Part shown: positions 17,142-26,768 of the stretch, piece by piece
Numbering within the stretch: position 1 is the first letter of the stretch
Layout: each line of letters opens with the position of its first letter
NCBI RefSeq assembly: GCF_000755145.1
Contig: NZ_CP009228.1
Location: 1,907,694-1,971,693 of the forward strand
DNA from: Treponema putidum
GTDB taxonomy: Bacteria; Spirochaetota; Spirochaetia; Treponematales; Treponemataceae
Length of the DNA stretch: 64,000 nucleotides
Direction: 5' to 3'
Made by a program: the position numbers and the translations under genes
The notes under the pieces: model-generated
The model's database searches: none
Told to the model about the DNA's origin: nothing
What the model saw: only the letters and a program-made list of their open reading frames with translations

Positions 17142-17552
17142 TTAGGCTGTCAAGTCGAGCACGGCAGCAGGAAGAGGATTTCCGCCATAGCCGATATTTT
17201 CGGTTTGTATCATAGTGTTTTTGATCTGATTGTGGTAGTAATCCAAAAGACCGTCTATTTGATTTTCGGTTATCTCCGATTCTACTTGGGCTGCTGCAGA
17301 TTTTGTAAGTTCTGCCTTTTGGGCCTCGTTGGTTTTCATAGATACAAGCTGGTCAATTATGGAGTTTAAGATTCTAAGCTTGTCGATACTCATGCCCGAT
17401 TGGCCCTGGTTTTGGGCAAAACCCGAAACATATTTAAAGTGGGCATAGAGGACTTGGCTTGGTTTGACGGGCACATAGGCCCTTCCGCCTGCCGAAATCT
17501 TGGGCATTGCAATTTGAGAAAGAGCTTGAAGCGGTGAACTATTCGAAACCAT
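17142..17552 (-). CDS. conserved-looking hypothetical protein
   Basis: A 136-residue protein I cannot assign. There is no signal peptide or membrane segment. It is predicted to be largely helical (IDKLRILNSIIDQLVSMK, then KAELTKSAAAQVESEITE) with a Gly/Pro-rich end (NIGYGGNPLPAAVLDL). GGAGGGAT precedes the ATG at a good distance. It lies 16 bp before the exported protease-like gene on the same strand, so the two are probably co-transcribed, behind a leader that contains two hairpins. Confidence 0.55.
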   Translation of the reverse strand: MVSNSSPLQALSQIAMPKISAGGRAYVPVKPSQVLYAHFKYVSGFAQNQGQSGMSIDKLRILNSIIDQLVSMKTNEAQKAELTKSAAAQVESEITENQIDGLLDYYHNQIKNTMIQTENIGYGGNPLPAAVLDLTA

Positions 17553-17572
17553 CTATCCCTCCAATAAGCTAT

Positions 17573-17642
17573 GTTTTGCATCTTGTGTGCAAAACTCGGC
17601 AGATAAACATGAAGGCTTGTATTTCAAGCCGAAATGTTTATC
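17573..17642. other. two hairpins in the divergent intergenic region
   Basis: Hairpin 1 pairs GTTTTGCA (17573-17580) with TGCAAAAC (17588-17595). Hairpin 2 pairs GATAAACAT (17602-17610) with ATGTTTATC (17634-17642) and GGCTTG (17614-17619) with CAAGCC (17625-17630), with symmetric GAA/GAA internal loops and a TATTT loop. Both lie in the 239 bp between divergent genes. A repeated CCTCCAATA lies on each side of the pair. There is no T tract on either strand. They may form a structured 5' leader for the minus-strand gene. Confidence 0.5.
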
Positions 17643-17791
17643 GATTCCTCCAATACTTAGATTATCGGAATTTTTAAAATCGGCTTTAGTATCGATGATT
17701 TTTTTATTTTTTTACCATAAATTTATTGAAGATTTTGATTTTATGTGATAAAATATATAACAACTATTATGCTGATTTTTTTGGAGAAATT

Positions 17792-19702
17792 ATGTTAAAA
17801 AATGAGGGCTCAAACGAGAAGGTTAAATTCTCAATCGGTGCTAAGCTGATAATTATTATTTCGATTTTGGTTGTGTTTTCTCTGGGGACTATGACAGGCC
17901 TCGTTACATGGTTTGTAGGAGAAGATATTCAAACTATGTCTGAGGAAAGCAACAGAACGGTAAATTTTCAAGCAGGGGCTGCGGCAGAAAAAGAGCTTTT
18001 GTCTATAAGGGCCAATGCCTTTTTGTTCTTGGATGTTCTTAACTCGACGGAAAGCGGATCAGGCATAGCAAAGCAGACTGCCGACTTTTATTTTGAGAGA
18101 AATCCTCAAGTTGCAGCCGTTTTGGTTACAGATGCAAGAATGGATAAACGCCTTTATAGGAAACTCTTGAGTACCAATTTCTTCCTTTCGCATGAGCTTG
18201 ATTCTTCCATTATTGATGAATTTATCGAAAACGAAATGGATACGGCCATTCAGGCGGAAAAGGGAATAGCGCAGGTTATAAATGCCTCTCCGTTTTTTGG
18301 GGATTCTATTCTTGTTCTTTTTTACCCGTATAAGGAGAATGGCTTGGATCAGGGCTTGGTAATCTTCTTTTCTTCCGAAACATTATCAGAGCACTTAGGT
18401 TCCGGAAAACTTCAAACAACCTATCTTGTAAATAATTTGGGAGACATCTTAATTCATCCCGACTTTGAACTTACCAAAAACGGAGTTAATGTAAGGGACT
18501 CAAAACTCTTTATGGAAATGCGCGAAAAAGGAGACATGAACAGGCAAATTCTTTTTACCGACAAAGAAGGTAAAAAACAATTCGGAGCCTACAGAAAACT
18601 TTCGATAGCTGATCTTGCAGTTCTTACCACAGCCGAAGCCGATAAGGTTTTGGAACCGGTAGTCAGGTCAACCTTTAAAAATGTTACCTTGGGTGTTGCG
18701 GTCTTGGCTCTTGCAATCCTTTTTATCTGGTTTTTCTCCAAATCGATAAGCTCTCCGGTTAAGGCTCTTGCCTCGGCAGCAGGCGAAATAGAGCAGGGCA
18801 ATTATGAGCTTGATCTTAAAGCTAAGACTAAGGATGAAATAGGCCTTTTAACGAACAGCTTTGTAAGAATGGGTAAGGGCTTGGCTGAAAGAGAAAGACT
18901 TAAAGATTCGTTCGGACGCTTTATAAATAAGGAGATTGCAGAGCTTGCTATGAAGGGTGAGCTTGCACTCGGAGGCGAAACAAAGAATACAACTATCTTC
19001 TTTTCGGATATCCGTTCCTTTACGGCTATTTCTGAAAAACTTGAACCGAATGAGGTTGTAGAATTCCTAAACGAGTACATGACCCAGATGGTAGAGTGCG
19101 TAAACGATACCCACGGCGTAGTAGATAAATTTATAGGCGATGCAGTTATGGCCGTTTGGGGTGCGCCTACAAGTGCGGGCAGTCCCAGAGAGGATGCGCT
19201 TAACTGTATAAGGGCTGCTTTGAGGATGAGGGCAGCCTTAATTATATTTAATCAGGGCAGAGGAGGCGATAAAAAGCCTATAATCCGCATAGGCTGCGGT
19301 ATTAACTCAGGTCCCGTAGTTGCAGGCCAGATAGGTTCAAAAAAGAGGATGGAATATACGGTAATAGGCGATGCCGTAAACTTAGCATCCCGTACCGAAT
19401 CCTTAAATAAGCCTCTCGGAACGGATATTCTTATTACCGAAAACACTTATAAACTTGTAAAAGATAAGGTATTGGTTGAAGAAATGCCGTCCGTTACGGT
19501 TAAAGGAAAATCGGATCCTTTAAGAATGTTTGCGGTTATAAATATGCCTGAAGAAACAGGTATCCCCGGAGCCGGAGAAAAAGGGCCTAAGAGCTTGGCT
19601 CAAATTAGAGCAAAATTAGGAATTCCTACTCCCGATTTAAATAAGGTAGATGTAAATGAAGACGAAAAGAAATACAACATTCAATCCCAAAACAAACAGT
19701 AA
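17792..19702 (+). CDS. class III adenylate cyclase with periplasmic sensor and HAMP
   Basis: A 636-residue membrane-bound cyclase. TM1 lies at about residues 17-40 (KLIIIISILVVFSLGTMTG), followed by a 260-residue periplasmic sensor. TM2 is NVTLGVAVLALAILFIWFF, then comes a HAMP linker (SSPVKALASAAGEIEQGNYE). The catalytic domain has the metal aspartates in FFSDIRSFTAI and GDAVMAVWGAP and the purine-specifying Lys and Asp in KKRMEYTVIGDAVNLASRTE, which favours ATP over GTP. GGAGA precedes the ATG at 17792, which replaces the longer upstream reading. It overlaps the next gene by 47 bp. The ligand is unknown. Confidence 0.88.
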   Translation: MLKNEGSNEKVKFSIGAKLIIIISILVVFSLGTMTGLVTWFVGEDIQTMSEESNRTVNFQAGAAAEKELLSIRANAFLFLDVLNSTESGSGIAKQTADFYFERNPQVAAVLVTDARMDKRLYRKLLSTNFFLSHELDSSIIDEFIENEMDTAIQAEKGIAQVINASPFFGDSILVLFYPYKENGLDQGLVIFFSSETLSEHLGSGKLQTTYLVNNLGDILIHPDFELTKNGVNVRDSKLFMEMREKGDMNRQILFTDKEGKKQFGAYRKLSIADLAVLTTAEADKVLEPVVRSTFKNVTLGVAVLALAILFIWFFSKSISSPVKALASAAGEIEQGNYELDLKAKTKDEIGLLTNSFVRMGKGLAERERLKDSFGRFINKEIAELAMKGELALGGETKNTTIFFSDIRSFTAISEKLEPNEVVEFLNEYMTQMVECVNDTHGVVDKFIGDAVMAVWGAPTSAGSPREDALNCIRAALRMRAALIIFNQGRGGDKKPIIRIGCGINSGPVVAGQIGSKKRMEYTVIGDAVNLASRTESLNKPLGTDILITENTYKLVKDKVLVEEMPSVTVKGKSDPLRMFAVINMPEETGIPGAGEKGPKSLAQIRAKLGIPTPDLNKVDVNEDEKKYNIQSQNKQ

Positions 19703-22433
19703 TTTTTTAGACCTTGTTGTGGTCATTGTTTCTCTGACGGTTATATTTTTTGACTTGTTTTTGTTTGTAAAGGAGCTAAACAGAACATTTGAACGCACGG
19801 ATACTCCCATAGCGACCATTGAATATAAATACAAAACCGTTCAGCGTAAATTCAACGATAGAGCCGTATGGGATCGTCCCGTTCAAAATTCCTATTTATA
19901 TAACGGAGATACTATAAGAACTGCAAATGAAGCCTTGGCGACCATTCATTTTTTGGGAAATGAGGATGCAAGCAATGTAGTCGAAGTTGACTCAAACACG
20001 ATGGTTCAGATTTTTACAAAAAATGAAGAATCGGAACTTAATTTGAATTCGGGCTCGGTTTCGGCAAAAACGGCAAACAATAATTTACGCTTAAAATCGG
20101 ATAATGCTGACATAAACATCGAAAAAGGCTCGGTATTGCATGTTCAAAAAGGCGATGCTGAAAGTCTTCAGCTTGCGGTAGAAGAAGGTTCCGTTTCAGT
20201 TACAGGCGGAAAAAACGGAGAAACGGAAGTTTTAGAAGCCGGTTCCGTCTTACAGCAGGGCGAACAGGCAAAACTGGTTATGATAAGCCCCGGAAAGAGC
20301 CTGAGACTTTTAAATCAATCGAGGGATGATTTAGGTGTTGATATTAAATTTAAGTGGCAATCTTCCTTTCCCAATAACGAAGAAATTTTCCTTGAAACTT
20401 CTCCTTTGAGCAATTTTAGCGTAGATACTAAAAAATATGATGTCCGCGGTTTAAAAGAATTTACCGTCAAGCATGACAGCGGTGCCCTGCACTGGAGATT
20501 GTATGCAGGTAAGGCAGGAGCTGAAAGCGAAGATGCCGTATCCGGAAAAGTAACGGTTATCAAAGCTCCGGCTCCGGTAACTCTTCTTCCTGAACCGGAT
20601 ACTGCCTTTGCCTATAATACGAATCCGCCCTCTATCAGATTTTTATGGGAAGGTAATGAGCTTTCTTCATACTACACGGTTGAGATTGCAGACAATAAGA
20701 ATATGGAAAATCCTAAAGTAGTCAAAAATTCGAGCACGGAATCTTTTTCGATTTCGGAATTGACGGAAGGAACTTGGTATTGGCGTGTTCTTCCAAAATA
20801 CGGATTCGATTCTTCATTTAAAGCCCAAGCCTCCGAAGTTTCGGCTTTCCGTGTAAAAAAGACGGAAGATGCCGAAAAGCCCGAACTTCTTCATATGAAA
20901 AAAGTTATGGATACCTCGAAAGGAAAGGGCATTACTTTTTCTTGGAAACCTAATTTGGATGCGGCAAAATACAGGGTGAAAATAGCGAGAGATAAGGATA
21001 TGACCGATGTTCTTATAAACAATATAGTCATAACGAGCTATTTGGACTTAAAAGAAGCTTCAAAACTTTTGCCTAACGGCGAGTATTATATGACTGTTGC
21101 CTCTCTTGACGCAAAGGATAACGAAATAGGTATAAGCGATCCGGCTTCTTTTAGAACTATGGACTCAGAGATTATTTTGCGTGCCGTTTTTCCGCCTAAT
21201 GATTATAATTTGCTGCAGCCCTTGACGGGAGACACCTTTTTTACATGGAAGAGCAATTTCGATTCGGAACAGATTTTTCAGATCGCAAATACCGAAGACT
21301 TTAAAACTCTTACCGTTAATAAGACCGTCAAAGGTTTAGGAGTTGACGGCATTATCTTACCTGAAGGCAAATGGTATTGGCGTGTGTGCACCGAATTAGA
21401 CGGAAAGCAATATACATCCGATATAAAAAAATTAAATGTTATTCCTCTTCTCGATAAGCCTGAAATGGAAAATACAAAAAAGAGTATTGTCATAGTACCC
21501 GGACGTAAAAGCGAATTTAACTGGAAACCGGTAGAAGGTGCGGATTACTATCAGGTAAAACTGACGGACAGGATTCCCGGCTCTAAACCTTTTTATGAAG
21601 ACCTTTTTGCCTCAAAAACCGAAATAGAAATTTCTATGGATAAATTTGAAGACGGGGATTACATATTGAATATACAGGCCTTTGCAAATGCAACATTGAC
21701 TTCAAGCCGAAAGTTTGGAAAATCTCAAGCCTACGGATTTACCGCAAAACATTTGAGGCCTGTAGAGCTGCTAAAACCTGCCGAAGGCGAAAAACTTGAC
21801 GGTATAGAAGCCGCTTTAAATCCATATCAGGCAGAGTGGTCTTCCGTTCATCCGCCTTTAGGTGTAGAATTTATTTTGGAAAAGGTAGGCGTCAGGACTC
21901 CGGTTTTTACTTTAAAAGATGCAGGGTATAAGGTTCAGCTTCCGTCTTTAATATCAGGAAAATACCGCTGGAAGGTAATAGCCGAAACTGAGGACGGCTT
22001 CGATATTTCATCGGAAAAATATTCCGCATTTACGGTTTTGCCCATACCGCCACTTCCAAGAACACAGTTTATATTCCCGGGCGAAAAAGAAGTCTTAGGT
22101 ATTCCGTTCTTTTCTTCACATAGAAGTATAGCCTTTAAGTGGAAACCCGTTGAAAAGGCGACCCACTATGTTGTAAAAATATATAACGAAAAAAACAAGG
22201 TAATTGCAAGCACCGAAATTAAAGCAAAGGGAGCAGGGGAACTTGTTTATGAATTTAAGGATTTAAGCCGGTTATCGCGCGGTGCATTTTCTATAGAAGT
22301 TATTGCCGAAAGGCGTTTGGACAGCGGATTGGTGTTTCAAACCGGAACTCCTTCAAGAAAGCGCTTTGACATCGATTTACCCAAAAAAGATAATGTAGAA
22401 ACCGATGAAACGGGAGTCCTTTATGGAAGATAA
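19656..22433 (+). CDS. FecR-domain protein with fibronectin-like repeats
   Basis: A 925-residue single-pass membrane protein. TM is at about residues 20-40 (LDLVVVIVSLTVIFFDLFLF). A FecR-type domain follows (NGDTIRTANEALATIHFLG, then a run of short beta segments such as LNSGSVSAKTAN and VEEGSVSVTGG). Several Fn3-like beta sandwiches come next, marked by repeated tryptophan strands: TWYWRVLPKYG, KWYWRVCTELDG, GKYRWKVIAETEDG. The start sits inside the cyclase gene in another frame, with AAGGTAG as ribosome-binding site. It may link the cyclase sensor to an envelope complex. In T. pallidum I recall a similar cyclase / FecR-like order around TP0483-TP0485, unchecked. Confidence 0.75.
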   Translation: MKTKRNTTFNPKTNSNFLDLVVVIVSLTVIFFDLFLFVKELNRTFERTDTPIATIEYKYKTVQRKFNDRAVWDRPVQNSYLYNGDTIRTANEALATIHFLGNEDASNVVEVDSNTMVQIFTKNEESELNLNSGSVSAKTANNNLRLKSDNADINIEKGSVLHVQKGDAESLQLAVEEGSVSVTGGKNGETEVLEAGSVLQQGEQAKLVMISPGKSLRLLNQSRDDLGVDIKFKWQSSFPNNEEIFLETSPLSNFSVDTKKYDVRGLKEFTVKHDSGALHWRLYAGKAGAESEDAVSGKVTVIKAPAPVTLLPEPDTAFAYNTNPPSIRFLWEGNELSSYYTVEIADNKNMENPKVVKNSSTESFSISELTEGTWYWRVLPKYGFDSSFKAQASEVSAFRVKKTEDAEKPELLHMKKVMDTSKGKGITFSWKPNLDAAKYRVKIARDKDMTDVLINNIVITSYLDLKEASKLLPNGEYYMTVASLDAKDNEIGISDPASFRTMDSEIILRAVFPPNDYNLLQPLTGDTFFTWKSNFDSEQIFQIANTEDFKTLTVNKTVKGLGVDGIILPEGKWYWRVCTELDGKQYTSDIKKLNVIPLLDKPEMENTKKSIVIVPGRKSEFNWKPVEGADYYQVKLTDRIPGSKPFYEDLFASKTEIEISMDKFEDGDYILNIQAFANATLTSSRKFGKSQAYGFTAKHLRPVELLKPAEGEKLDGIEAALNPYQAEWSSVHPPLGVEFILEKVGVRTPVFTLKDAGYKVQLPSLISGKYRWKVIAETEDGFDISSEKYSAFTVLPIPPLPRTQFIFPGEKEVLGIPFFSSHRSIAFKWKPVEKATHYVVKIYNEKNKVIASTEIKAKGAGELVYEFKDLSRLSRGAFSIEVIAERRLDSGLVFQTGTPSRKRFDIDLPKKDNVETDETGVLYGR

Positions 22434-23639
22434 TGGAATATTTACTAGGCATTTAGTGATTTTATTTTTGTTGCTTTTGTTCCCTTTAACTATTTTTGCT
22501 CAAAATGCCGAAGATAAAAGTTCAAATACCGAAGAGAGCAATGCCGTAAAGAAAAATTATGTTATTGAAACGGAAGGAAAAAAACGGTTTTTTATCAAAC
22601 TCTTTCTTGGGAAAAGGTAGAAAGTATATTGCATTATGAATTCGAGCTTGAAAAAAAAGAAAAGAACGGCAAGTGGGTTGTTATAGATAAAAAGAAATTA
22701 AATAAAAATTCTCTTGAAGTGTCCCTACCTGCCGGGAATTACCGGTACAGGATAAAGGTTATAAACCTTTTAGGTCAGGTAGATGCTGTAAGTGCAGACC
22801 GTTATTTTGATATTCTTTTGGCTTATCAGCCTGAAACTTTTTCAGTTTCGCCGGAGGCAATATATTTTGACGAAGAATACAGCGATGTTGTAAGCCTTTC
22901 AGGCAAGAATTTTAGGGAAGAAACTACCTTTGCTCTTAAAAAGGAAGACGGTTCTCCTATTTTGGGCAAAATTTTAGAGATAAGCCCTGACGGAACTAAG
23001 GCAAAAATAAGTTTTAATATGTTGAGAATTAATCCGGGGCAGTATGAATTTGTTGTTACCGACCCAAGCGGTTTAAAAGATTCAAAACAAAAAATGACAT
23101 TTAAGTTTCAAAAACCTGTTGATATTTATCTGTCGGGCGGCTATGCCTTTAACGGCTTTGCAGGGAACAAGGTTTTTAAAGAATACTTTGGAAAAGATTT
23201 TGCCGCCTTAAGCGGCGTTTTAAGGTTTTCTTTTGTGCCTATAAAGCGTTCCTACGGAAATTTCGGCTTTAATCTTACCGGTTCGGGGATGTACTTAAAA
23301 AATAAAAACACCGATTATACCCTGTCTGCGGGTCTTCTTTTAGCCGGCATACAGGCTGTTTATATGAAATCTATAATAAGGCACCGCCTTAATTTTGATG
23401 CACACTTAGGTTTCGGTTCTGCATTTATGGTAAATACACAATTTATTTTCGACGATTCCGATTTTAGAAGCGATCAAGCTTGGTACTGGGGTTTGACAAT
23501 GAATTTCGGAACAGCCTTGCAGGTTTATGTTTATAAAAAATTATATATAGAATTAAATGTCGATCATATAATTCCGTTTAGAAAAAGTTTTCCCAAATAC
23601 ATAGTGCAGCCCTCGCTTTCAGTAGGCTGGGAATTTTAG
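22423..23639 (+). CDS. exported protein with Fn3-like and barrel-like parts, frame broken at an A7 run
   Basis: Two frames, 22423-22620 and on to 23639, join into one 405-residue protein if one A is added to the A7 run at 22578-22584. The joined sequence reads TVFYQTLSWEKVESILHYEF, a normal Fn3-like strand. The N terminus is a signal peptide (LFLLLLFPLTIFAQ). The middle is an Ig-like domain (SPEAIYFDEEYSDVVSLSGK) and the C terminus is a small barrel (from YLSGGYAFNGFAGNK to SVGWEF). GGGAG precedes the ATG at 22423, which overlaps the FecR-gene stop by 11 bp. It is the third gene of the cyclase operon. The break is a sequencing undercall, a true mutation, or slippage. Confidence 0.65.
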
Positions 23640-23680
23640 TATTGGAAAGCTCGCCCCCAAAATTAAGGGAGTAATCAGTG

Positions 23681-25920
23681 ATGAAAAAACTTTTAAAGAT
23701 TTTAACAATTGGAACGGCAGTATTGACAGCTGCCTTATTTACAACTTGTAAACAGTTCATTGACTATCCTGAAGAATTTTTAGGCTACTGGTCGAGTGAA
23801 GTTGTTCCTACAGGATTCAGTATTGATAAGCCGCAGCAAACAAACACTGACAGCGTACAGTGCATACCGTCTACAAATGAAGTAACGCTTACGATTAAAC
23901 TGCATAACCCGAGAAAATTTACCTTAATTACGCCTACATCAACGTCCTCAGCCACAGATGTGCAGAAGATTATAAATTTTTCCGGGCTTTCAACGCAGCC
24001 GGTATATGACAGTACTAATGGCTACACTTTAGAGCAGACACCCGACAAAACGGTATTGAAGCTCACGTACAAGCCTGGCTTTTTAAAAGCACACGAGTGG
24101 AGTAACGGTAACATCAGCCCGGAAATTACGCTTATGTCTACAGACGGCAGAAAATTCAGTAAAAAATTCAGCCTGACCTAAAGGCGGACACAGCGCCGCC
24201 TCAGCCGTCCGTCACTCTTGCGCAGACAAAGCTGGGGACAAAGTATTACGTTTTATGTTTGCAAGTCCCCAATATGGCCGATGAGGTTAACGGCACGAAG
24301 CTCCATAGAGATATTTTACACCTCATAATCAATGAAACAAAATACGACCTGAAGATAAATAGCGCAGGCACCGATTTTATAAAACCTACAGACCCAGCTT
24401 TTATTGAAGCTTCTGAGATTGAAAAACTTCTCATACCTGATGCACCTGCGTTGCCTACAGGCAGTTGGGCATTGTACTACAAAACCGATGTTAAAGCGGA
24501 ACATGAAGCAGAAAAAGACTATACAATTAAACTTACAGACAAACAGGGTTTGACTTCAGAAGAATTGAAGACAACTGCAAAGGCGATTTTTCCCGTTTTC
24601 TATGTTCGCGGAACAGGGGCCAATTGGTATACCAGTAACGTACCGGAAGCTGCCTTTGGTAATGACAGCACTGGAAACGGTACAAAGCAAAAACCGTATG
24701 CGACTATTGCAAAGGCACTGATACAATGTACAGCAAGCAACATACCGTACATCATTCTTGCAGACGGCACAGTTGAAGAAACGTCTACCCTCAATATTGA
24801 AAACAATAAGATTATTACAATCGTATCTTTACGAAAAAATACACCTGCGATAATATATGATAACCGCAACGACCCAACCGCCGAGCAGTATCTTCTTGCA
24901 ACAGCAGGAACACTTACCCTCGATTCCGTCATTTTAAAAGCTAATAAAACTGGCACTCATGCACCTAGTGCTAACACATTTATTTGCGGTATACAACAAA
25001 ACGGCGGAGCGGTAACCGTTAAGGGTAACACTACAGAAATTAGAAACTTTGCGCATGCCGTAAAAATTACCGGCGGTACTTTTACGATGGAGGCAGGTTC
25101 AATCTGCAATAATTATGTAAACGGCGGAAGCTCCGGCGTAGATATACGAGGAGGAAAGTTTATCTTAAAAGAAGGTTCTATCAAAGATAATGAGGCTACC
25201 AACATGGCAGGTGTGTATGTAAAAGGTACTGACGCAACCAACAAAGGAATATTTACAATGACAGGCGGTGAAATATCGGGTAATAAAGCATGGTGTTTTG
25301 GAGGCGGTATTTATGTTGACGAACACGGACAAGCAGATATTTCAGGCGGAACAATAAAAGCCAATCATGCGGCTCAAGGCGTCTTTAGCACTCCGCCCAA
25401 AGATGTTGGGGGCGGCGGTATTTGTATAAAGGGAGGAACCGTTAATTTTACGGGCGGCACTATAGAAAAAAATATTATCCACACAGTGGAAAAAAACTGC
25501 GGCGCAGGGGTCTTTATTGGCGAAGGAGGAACTTTCAATATGTCGGGCGGTACCATTAAGGATTGCACAACCCAAGCGACGGATATTCCTCAACCGAGCC
25601 GAGGCATAGGCGTGTATGTTTCCTCAGGCACTAGTGTAATGAAGATGTCCGGCAGTGCAAAAATAGATACAAACAACGACGTGTATTTGGACAATGATGC
25701 AAAGATAAAGCTTGACGGAGCCCTTACCGGTACGGCTCCTGTTGCGCTCATTACGGTACCGAACTCAAATTATCAGACGACAACTCAAGTGCTTACAGGC
25801 AGCAATATAACAAGCGGCTCACCGCAAAACTACAAGAAATTTGAGGTAACGCCGCAAACAACGCCGTCTCTTAAGAAATGGGAAGTAGATAGCAACGGCA
25901 AGCTAAAAATAAAGCCGTAA
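23681..25920 (+). CDS. beta-helix surface lipoprotein, frame broken near 24170
   Basis: An N-terminal part to 24181 (lipobox-like ALFTTC at about residue 25, then a FLGYWSSEV domain) is in one frame. A long C-terminal part to 25920 is in the frame one base back. The second frame is open with no stop from before 24181, reading LKADTAPPQPSVTLAQTKLG. One missing base at about 24160-24180 therefore joins them into a 746-residue lipoprotein. The C-terminal half has 6-8 repeats of the type GGTFTMEAGSICNN, ISGGTIKANHA and FNMSGGTIKDC, a right-handed parallel beta-helix as in surface-exposed treponemal lipoproteins. AAGGGAG precedes the ATG. Confidence 0.65.
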
Positions 25921-26134
25921 CAATAATGAATAATTGGTAATTCAAGGAGCCATAGCTCCCGACACTGCGGAGGGAACCGCTAAGGCCACGAAGTTCGCAA
26001 CGAAAAAATTAAAGAATATCTTAACAAAGCTCCTCTAAATTCCCTTGCGCTCTCTGCGTTCCTTGCGGTTAAATTAAAAAAAACTGCCCTTTTAAAATTG
26101 CTGCAAGTATGGTATAATATGACAAGGAGGGCAT

Positions 26135-26254
26135 ATGAGTACATCAAACAGAAAATTGATAAAAAATGTACATCCGTGTACATTTTTTATCTTAGAGTTT
26201 TGCCTTAGCAAAACTCTCGAAGTTGAAACTACCGCCATCCGTAGCGGAGTATAA
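26135..26254 (+). pseudogene. Rpn gene start interrupted by palindromic element
   Basis: A 39-codon ORF preceded by a strong AAGGAGG. It begins MSTSNRK, which as I recall opens many treponemal Rpn/PDDEXK proteins. It then runs into the hairpin element at 26158-26247 and stops. A second Rpn start (MSKQKRNYKDSVFVDL) follows at 26274. A TATAAT box lies at 26113-26118. I read this as the 5' end of an Rpn gene destroyed after codon 7. Confidence 0.45.
26158..26247. repeat. three-hairpin palindromic element, copy A
   Basis: Stem 1: 15 bp perfect, from 26158-26172 to 26177-26191, capped by TCCG. Stem 2: GAGTTTTGC (26195-26203) with GCAAAACTC (26208-26216). Stem 3: CCGC (26232-26235) with GCGG (26244-26247), around CATCCGTA. 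Copy B at 26531-26624 has the same order of stems and the same TCCG-type caps. In the frame of the host ORF, copies A and B encode related peptides: EVETTAIRSG and EVKTTAIRGG. Confidence 0.65.
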
Positions 26255-26273
26255 AAGTATAGGGTGTAGAAAA

Positions 26274-26669
26274 ATGAGTAAACAGAAGCGCAATTATAAA
26301 GATTCAGTGTTCGTTGACCTTTCCAGCGAAGATAAAAAGGCGAAGGAAAATTTCTTGTCGCTTTATAACGCTTTGCACGGAACAAATTTGCAAATTTCTT
26401 GTCCCGTAGAAAATATAAGACTTGAAAATGTTATGTACATGAACATAATAAACGACGTTTCCTGCCTTGTAGACGGTAAAATCATTGTATTGGCTGAATG
26501 TCAATCTACGATAAACGAAAATATGCCCCGTCAAGGAATGTACTTCCGTATACATTCCTTGACTTCGAGTTTTGAGCAAAGCTCAAAACATCGTGAAGTT
26601 AAAACCACCGCCATCCGTGGCGGTACTGAAGGACTTTTGCAAATAGGAGGAGTAGATGCTAGGAGCTAG
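26274..26669 (+). pseudogene. N-terminal half of an Rpn/PDDEXK nuclease
   Basis: Residues 1-84 (MSKQKRNYKDSVFVDLSSED, then ENFLSLYNALHGTNL, NIINDVSCLVDGKIIVLAECQSTINENMP) match the N-terminal half of treponemal Rpn proteins, including the Asp and ExQ region (LAECQSTIN). After NENMP the reading frame enters palindromic element B and ends at 26669. The middle of the family, about 150 residues, is missing. The C-terminal tail appears at 26769-26975. Confidence 0.7.
26531..26624. repeat. three-hairpin palindromic element, copy B
   Basis: Stem 1: TCAAGGAATGTA (26531-26542) with TACATTCCTTGA (26551-26562). Stem 2: GTTTTGAGC (26569-26577) with GCTCAAAAC (26581-26589), loop AAA. Stem 3: ACCGCCA (26607-26613) with TGGCGGT (26618-26624), loop TCCG. 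It is fused in frame into the Rpn remnant and translated as part of it. Confidence 0.65.
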
Positions 26670-26755
26670 TCGAAATAAAGCGGAGACGTATCGGGTATAC
26701 GTTGAGCATTTATTTCGGCGTAGCGACAACACAAATGCCCGCATATTTGCAAAAG
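26634..26755. repeat. nested inverted-repeat element in the Rpn remnant
   Basis: The outer arms CTTTTGCAAATA (26634-26645) and TATTTGCAAAAG (26744-26755) form a perfect 12 bp inverted repeat. Inside, CGAAATAAA (26671-26679) pairs with TTTATTTCG (26709-26717), and ACGTAT (26686-26691) with ATACGT (26697-26702). The 122 bp unit sits between the two halves of the Rpn remnant. It looks like a MITE-like or structured-RNA insertion, distinct from copies A and B. Confidence 0.55.
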
Positions 26756-26768
26756 AGAGGTAATCAAC

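Noticed and set aside
22578-22584. Programmed -1 frameshift on A-AAA-AAA as the main explanation
   Set aside because: Seven other sites in the window show the same one-base loss, including murG and selB, so undercalling is simpler. Kept only as an alternative.
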